Shown: positions 60,907 through 64,000 of the stretch, one piece after another
Numbering within the stretch: the first letter of the stretch is position 1
Layout: every line of letters starts with the position of its first letter
Assembly: GCA_049890295.1 (NCBI GenBank)
Contig: JBMHBP010000025.1
Coordinates: forward strand, 26,548-90,547
DNA: 64,000 nucleotides
Direction: 5' to 3'
Source: GCA-2862585 sp049890295
GTDB taxonomy: Bacteria > Bacteroidota > Bacteroidia > Flavobacteriales > UBA7312
Program-made: the position numbers and the translations under genes
Notes under the pieces: model-generated
Told to the model about the DNA's origin: nothing
Seen by the model: only the letters and a program-made list of their open reading frames with translations
The model's database searches: none

Positions 60907-61023
60907 TTATCCACAATTGCAATTGTCGTCACTGCAGTTTGACTTCGGTTTATTTAGTGTTTTAATCAGATAAATGACTGCTAAAAGCACTAAAACAAAT
61001 ATGGTGATATCTTGCCAATTCAT
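60907..61023 (-). CDS. FeoB-associated Cys-rich small membrane protein
   Basis: This 38-aa protein starts MNWQDITIFVLVLLAVIYLI, a single membrane helix, and ends with three cysteines (Cys30, Cys35, Cys37) in NCSDDNCNCG. Both parts match the FeoB-associated Cys-rich family, which normally sits next to the ferrous iron transporter FeoB. No feoA or feoB is in the window. Instead it opens an operon with the phosphoglycerol-transferase-like gene 8 bp downstream. The cysteines could bind metal, which is an inference. Confidence 0.8.
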   Translation of the reverse strand: MNWQDITIFVLVLLAVIYLIKTLNKPKSNCSDDNCNCG

Positions 61024-61026
61024 TCG

Positions 61027-61056
61027 TTTGTATTTAACATACAAAGTAAATGAATT
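61027..61056 (+). promoter_or_regulatory. Promoter of the fused E1 dehydrogenase gene
   Basis: TTTG (61027-61030), 18 bp, TATATTTT (61049-61056) fits the -33/-7 pattern with one mismatch in the -7 box. The predicted start is about 30 nt before the ATG at 61093. Confidence 0.42.
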
Positions 61057-61092
61057 ATTATATTTTTACTGACACAACGAACAATAAAGTTT

Positions 61093-63072
61093 ATGGTATT
61101 TAACCGAAAGGGAATTTCTGACGATGTGCTGTTAGATTTATACAAATCTATTTTAAAGCCACGAATGATAGAAGAGAAGATGCTCATTCTTCTTCGTCAG
61201 GGAAAAATTTCTAAGTGGTTTTCAGGCATTGGTCAAGAAGCCATTTCAGTAGGTGTTACTTCCGCTATGGATCAGGAAGAATATATTTTGCCCATGCACA
61301 GGAATTTGGGTGTATTCACCACCAAAGGTGTACCTCTTCATCGATTATTTTCTCAATTTCAGGGTAAACTCAACGGCTTTACAAAAGGTCGTGATCGTTC
61401 CTTTCATTTCGGTACTCAAGAATATAATATTGTAGGTATGATATCTCATCTTGGTCCACAGTTGGGTGTAGCCGATGGGATAGCTTTAGCCAATAAATTA
61501 AAAGATAACAAGCAAATAACTTCCGTATTTACAGGAGAAGGAGGGACTTCTGAAGGTGATTTTCATGAAGCTTTAAACGTAGCTGCAGTATGGGATTTAC
61601 CAGTCATTTTTGTTGTAGAAAACAATGGCTATGGCTTATCAACTCCTATTGAAGAGCAATTTAGGTGTCAGCAAATTGCCGATAAGGGAAAAGGCTATGG
61701 TATGGAGTCATATACCATTGATGGTAATAATATTTTGGAAGTTTACCACACCATTTCACAGTTAAAAAAGGATTTAAAAAACAATCCAAAGCCAGTATTG
61801 TTAGAATGCATGACTTTCAGAATGCGTGGTCATGAAGAAGCATCAGGTACTAAGTACGTTCCTCAAGAAAAATTTGACCAATGGACTCCTAAAGACCCAG
61901 TTCTTAATTTTGAGCAGTTTTTATTGAAAGAAAATATTATTACGGATGAATATAGTTCAACTGTAAGAGAAGAAATAAAGCAGGAAATTAATGAAGCACT
62001 TGAAAAAGCATTTTCTGAAGATGAAGTTAATTCCTCAGAACATCATGAGCTTGCTGATGTTTACTTTCCCTACTCTCAAGAGGTAAAAAGGCCAGAAAGT
62101 AAAGAAATGACAAACATACGAATGGTAGATGCCATTTCAGATGGACTTAAACAGTCTATGCAACGTTACCCCAATTCCGTTATCATGGGGCAAGATATTG
62201 CTGAGTACGGAGGGGTATTTAAAATTACAGACGGCTTTGTTGAAGAATTTGGTAAAGAGCGTGTTCGAAATACACCCATCTGTGAATCAGCCATAGTGAG
62301 TGCTTCAATGGGATTGGCCATTAATGGTTATAAAGCCATAATGGAAATGCAATTTGCAGACTTTGTCAGCTCAGGTTTTAATCCTATAGTTAATTATCTG
62401 GCAAAAGTCCATTACCGTTGGGGACAAGCAGCAGATGTAGTGGTGCGTATGCCTTCAGGAGCAGGGGTAGGAGCAGGCCCATTTCATTCTCAATCCAACG
62501 AAGCTTGGTTTACACATACGCCAGGATTAAAGGTAGTTTATCCAGCTTTTCCTGCCGATGCTAAAGGCTTATTATCAGCTGCAATTGAAGACCCAAATCC
62601 AGTCTTATTTTTTGAACATAAAGCTATTTATAGAAGTGTATATCAAGACGTTCCAAACGATTATTATACTCTTGAAATAGGAAAAGCCAAGCTGTTAAGA
62701 GAAGGGACAGATGTGAGTATTATCGCGTATGGTTCTGCTGTACATTGGGCTTTAGAGGTCTTAGATAAAAACCAATCTATTTCAGCCGATGTATTGGATT
62801 TACGCACCTTGGTACCTCTAGATAAATCAGCCATATTTGATTCAGTAAAAAAGACTGGAAAAGTAATAATTTTTCATGAGGACTGTGAAACTGGTGGATA
62901 TGGAGCCGATATTTCAGCACTCATTGCCGAGCATTGTTTTGAATATCTCGATGCCCCAGTTAAGCGTTGTGCTAGTTTAGATACGGCCGTTCCCTTTGCA
63001 AAACAATTAGAAGAAAACTTTTTAGCCAGCCATCGTTTTGAAGAAAAGCTTAAAGAGCTTTTTATCTATTAA
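61093..63072 (+). CDS. 2-oxoacid dehydrogenase E1, alpha and beta subunits fused
   Basis: This 659-aa thiamine-diphosphate enzyme decarboxylates a 2-oxoacid (branched-chain or pyruvate) and passes the acyl group to lipoyl-E2. Residues about 10-320 are the alpha part, with the cofactor motif GEGGTSEG ending in NN (VVENNGYGLSTP) and MRGHEEASG. Residues about 338-659 are the beta part (ISDGLKQSMQRYPNSVIMGQDIAE in outline, SGAGVGAGPFHSQSNEAW, HEDCETGGYGADI). The usual GDG motif reads GEG here. Fusion of the subunits is common in Bacteroidetes and often labelled branched-chain type. No E2 or E3 gene is adjacent. Confidence 0.93.
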   Translation: MVFNRKGISDDVLLDLYKSILKPRMIEEKMLILLRQGKISKWFSGIGQEAISVGVTSAMDQEEYILPMHRNLGVFTTKGVPLHRLFSQFQGKLNGFTKGRDRSFHFGTQEYNIVGMISHLGPQLGVADGIALANKLKDNKQITSVFTGEGGTSEGDFHEALNVAAVWDLPVIFVVENNGYGLSTPIEEQFRCQQIADKGKGYGMESYTIDGNNILEVYHTISQLKKDLKNNPKPVLLECMTFRMRGHEEASGTKYVPQEKFDQWTPKDPVLNFEQFLLKENIITDEYSSTVREEIKQEINEALEKAFSEDEVNSSEHHELADVYFPYSQEVKRPESKEMTNIRMVDAISDGLKQSMQRYPNSVIMGQDIAEYGGVFKITDGFVEEFGKERVRNTPICESAIVSASMGLAINGYKAIMEMQFADFVSSGFNPIVNYLAKVHYRWGQAADVVVRMPSGAGVGAGPFHSQSNEAWFTHTPGLKVVYPAFPADAKGLLSAAIEDPNPVLFFEHKAIYRSVYQDVPNDYYTLEIGKAKLLREGTDVSIIAYGSAVHWALEVLDKNQSISADVLDLRTLVPLDKSAIFDSVKKTGKVIIFHEDCETGGYGADISALIAEHCFEYLDAPVKRCASLDTAVPFAKQLEENFLASHRFEEKLKELFIY

Positions 63073-63089
63073 TATAATTTGTAAATTTA
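63061..63089 (+). promoter_or_regulatory. Possible promoter of the TonB-C-like gene
   Basis: TTTA (63061-63064), 17 bp, TAAATTTA (63082-63089) is one mismatch from each consensus element. The surrounding 24 bp (63079-63102) are nearly identical to the rpmH start region. Confidence 0.4.
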
Positions 63090-63111
63090 CAATCCTTTAA
63101 ATCCTTTTATT

Positions 63112-63564
63112 ATGAAATATTTTATCCTTTTTAGCCTTAGTCTATTTGTGAGCGTTGCTTATGCTCAACAATCAACAGATAGTGACATTTTAAGAAGAGC
63201 AGAAGTCATGCCTATATTCCAAGAGTGTCAGGAAGAACGATTTGCCAATTCGCCATACCCCTGTACTTTGTTCCATTTGGGCAATCATTTTAAAAATGCC
63301 ATAACCACAGAAAATCCAAGTGGTCAAGTTACCAAGTGTGTACTTTATTTGGTAGTAGAAGTTGACGGTTCTGTTTCTAATGTAAGCCTTACAAGAGGTG
63401 TAGTGGTTAATGCTGCGGATACTCAAACTAAAACTGCTTTAGAACAAAGTTTAAATGCTAGAATTTTAGAAGAAGCACAGCAATTAACATTCCAATCACC
63501 AGGCTATCAAAACGGCCAAAAAGCTAGAGTTGCTCTTCAATTTTCGGCAAATGTGAGCTACTAG
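63112..63564 (+). CDS. Secreted TonB C-terminal-domain-like protein
   Basis: This 150-aa protein has a signal peptide ending at AYAQQ (about 19). The mature part resembles the C-terminal domain of Bacteroidetes TonB proteins: MPIFQECQEERF, then CVLYLVVEVDGSVSNVSLTRGV, then LTFQSPGYQNGQKARVALQFSANV. Unlike TonB it lacks a membrane anchor and a Pro-rich linker, so it should be free in the periplasm or exported. Three Cys residues may form a disulfide. A terminator follows 27 bp after the stop. Confidence 0.78.
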   Translation: MKYFILFSLSLFVSVAYAQQSTDSDILRRAEVMPIFQECQEERFANSPYPCTLFHLGNHFKNAITTENPSGQVTKCVLYLVVEVDGSVSNVSLTRGVVVNAADTQTKTALEQSLNARILEEAQQLTFQSPGYQNGQKARVALQFSANVSY

Positions 63565-63591
63565 ACACTATACTTTTTTTATCACAATTTG

Positions 63592-63620
63592 AAAGACTGT
63601 CACTTTAGCAGTCTTTTTTT
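63592..63620 (+). terminator. Terminator after the TonB-C-like gene
   Basis: AAAGACTG, a 9-nt loop, CAGTCTTT followed by four more T residues forms an 8-bp hairpin with T-tract. Confidence 0.8.
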
Positions 63621-63675
63621 GTTTAGCTCAATAAAAAAATACAATATTGATGTTGTTGTTTACAACGACCCTTAA

Positions 63676-63710
63676 CAAGTGATTTTTAGTTAATAATTAA
63701 AAAACACTTG
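63676..63710. repeat. 35-bp imperfect inverted repeat before the collapsed T9SS gene
   Basis: CAAGTGATTTTTAGTTA and TAATTAAAAAACACTTG are 17-bp arms with two mismatches around a single-base centre. It ends 2 bp before an ATG at 63713. It may be an operator or a weak hairpin. The rest of 63621-63675 shows nothing recognisable. Confidence 0.5.
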
Positions 63711-63712
63711 AA

Positions 63713-63854
63713 ATGAAAAAAATAGTAGCTATCACAATCGTATTAGTACAATCATTACTAAAGTGGAAATGTACGACGACCCAATGGCGTTTATTTTATA
63801 AATATTTACAGAAATGGTAAGGTATCAAAGTGGCAGATTGTCAAAATTGGCTAA
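63713..63854 (+). pseudogene. Remnant of a T9SS cargo gene (signal peptide joined to sorting-domain tail)
   Basis: An ATG at 63713 begins MKKIVAITIVLVQSLL, a convincing signal peptide, but this frame stops at 63818-63820. In the next frame, bases about 63782-63854 read PNGVYFINIYRNGKVSKWQ and end IVKIG-stop. This is the typical last strand pair of a type A T9SS sorting domain. The two ends of a secreted protein gene are thus about 40 bp apart and out of frame. A large internal deletion is the simplest explanation. The two short frames are unlikely to be functional. Confidence 0.6.
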
Positions 63855-63865
63855 TACCCAGCTTT

Positions 63866-64000
63866 TTATTTGATGCCAAATAGTTTCTTTTCAAGAATGA
63901 TTTCACTGACTCCATCAGGAACACCTTCTTGCCAGCCACTTTCTTCTTTCTTGATTTTTTTCAATATATCTCTGGAAAATATTTGTAATACATCATCATT
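63866..64000 (-). CDS. 3' end of an unidentified gene (runs off window)
   Basis: The minus strand is open from the window edge to the stop at 63866-63868. The 44 residues read VLQIFSRDILKKIKKEE, then SGWQEGVPDGVSEIILEKK, then LFGIK. The pattern of a Trp, a VP and a final LFG over an amphipathic helix resembles a C-terminal segment I have seen in Bacteroidetes proteins, but I cannot name the family. Codon use looks normal. The gene starts outside the window. Confidence 0.68.
   Translation of the reverse strand, partial: NDDVLQIFSRDILKKIKKEESGWQEGVPDGVSEIILEKKLFGIK

Noticed and set aside
63713..63820. A functional 35-aa secreted peptide at the right end
   Set aside because: After the signal peptide there are only about 19 residues with no peptide motif, and the T9SS tail in the neighbouring frame points to a deleted gene.

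Overview
The window is a dense, AT-rich bacterial chromosome segment with no mobile element, rRNA or CRISPR array. Its gene content points to the Bacteroidota, most likely a free-living Flavobacteriales-type organism. Supporting signs are several secreted proteins with type IX secretion (T9SS) C-terminal tails, a TonB-dependent receptor with a carboxypeptidase-regulatory-like N-terminus, a DUF4834 gene, bacillithiol synthesis (BshA), a fused alpha/beta 2-oxoacid dehydrogenase E1, a 6S-like RNA next to zapA and rny, and many copies of the Bacteroidetes promoter signature (TTTG, then about 17-20 bp, then TAnnTTTG). MqnE implies the futalosine route to menaquinone. The genus cannot be settled from the sequence.

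Layout. Positions 1-7700: the 3' part of an RluD-type pseudouridine synthase faces a tight minus-strand operon of five genes. The operon encodes an MbnP-like lipoprotein, a diheme MbnH/MauG/CcpA-type peroxidase, two T9SS-exported proteases (M43 and trypsin-like) and MqnE. Positions 7.8-13.7 kb: an AddA/AddB-like helicase-nuclease pair. Positions 13.8-18.3 kb: a T9SS HExxH protein, a GDPD phosphodiesterase, a self-contained tRNA-Glu unit with its own promoter and terminator, an unknown protein and ProS. Positions 18.4-24.4 kb: a Tyr/His/Asn-rich lipoprotein, a FadL-type porin, a TPR protein, a zinc-ribbon coiled-coil protein and a Nif3-family protein. Positions 24.4-27.9 kb: lpxK, punA, a choice-of-anchor-B T9SS protein and rpmH.

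Positions 28-46.9 kb hold a cell-surface block. carB (lacking its usual allosteric domain), DUF4834, a YfhO-type protein, a glycosyltransferase, a Wzx-type flippase and a putative GT-B glycan enzyme run on the plus strand. They meet a minus-strand operon made of a TonB receptor, an M1 peptidase fused to a beta-barrel-like region, galE, a CMP-sugar-synthetase-like gene, a NeuB-family synthase and a KdsC-like phosphatase. Together these suggest a surface glycan containing a nonulosonic acid.

Positions 46.9-64 kb: an arsenate-reductase/LMW-phosphatase-like gene, an M23 peptidase, the zapB-like/zapA/6S RNA/rny cluster, a nucleoside phosphorylase, a tandem Usp protein, a GH3-serine hydrolase fusion followed by bshA, and an envelope operon (FeoB-associated small protein, LTA-synthase-like protein, lipid kinase, SUI1/YciH, small membrane protein). 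The window ends with the fused E1 dehydrogenase, a secreted TonB-C-like protein, a collapsed T9SS cargo gene and the 3' end of an unidentified gene.

No single wholly novel system stands out. The strongest leads are the MbnP/MbnH pair with a unique tryptophan, a set of promoters placed 4-5 nt before start codons (predicted leaderless mRNAs), the M1-barrel fusion in a glycan operon, the 6S RNA that corrects the rny start, and the deleted T9SS gene at the right end.
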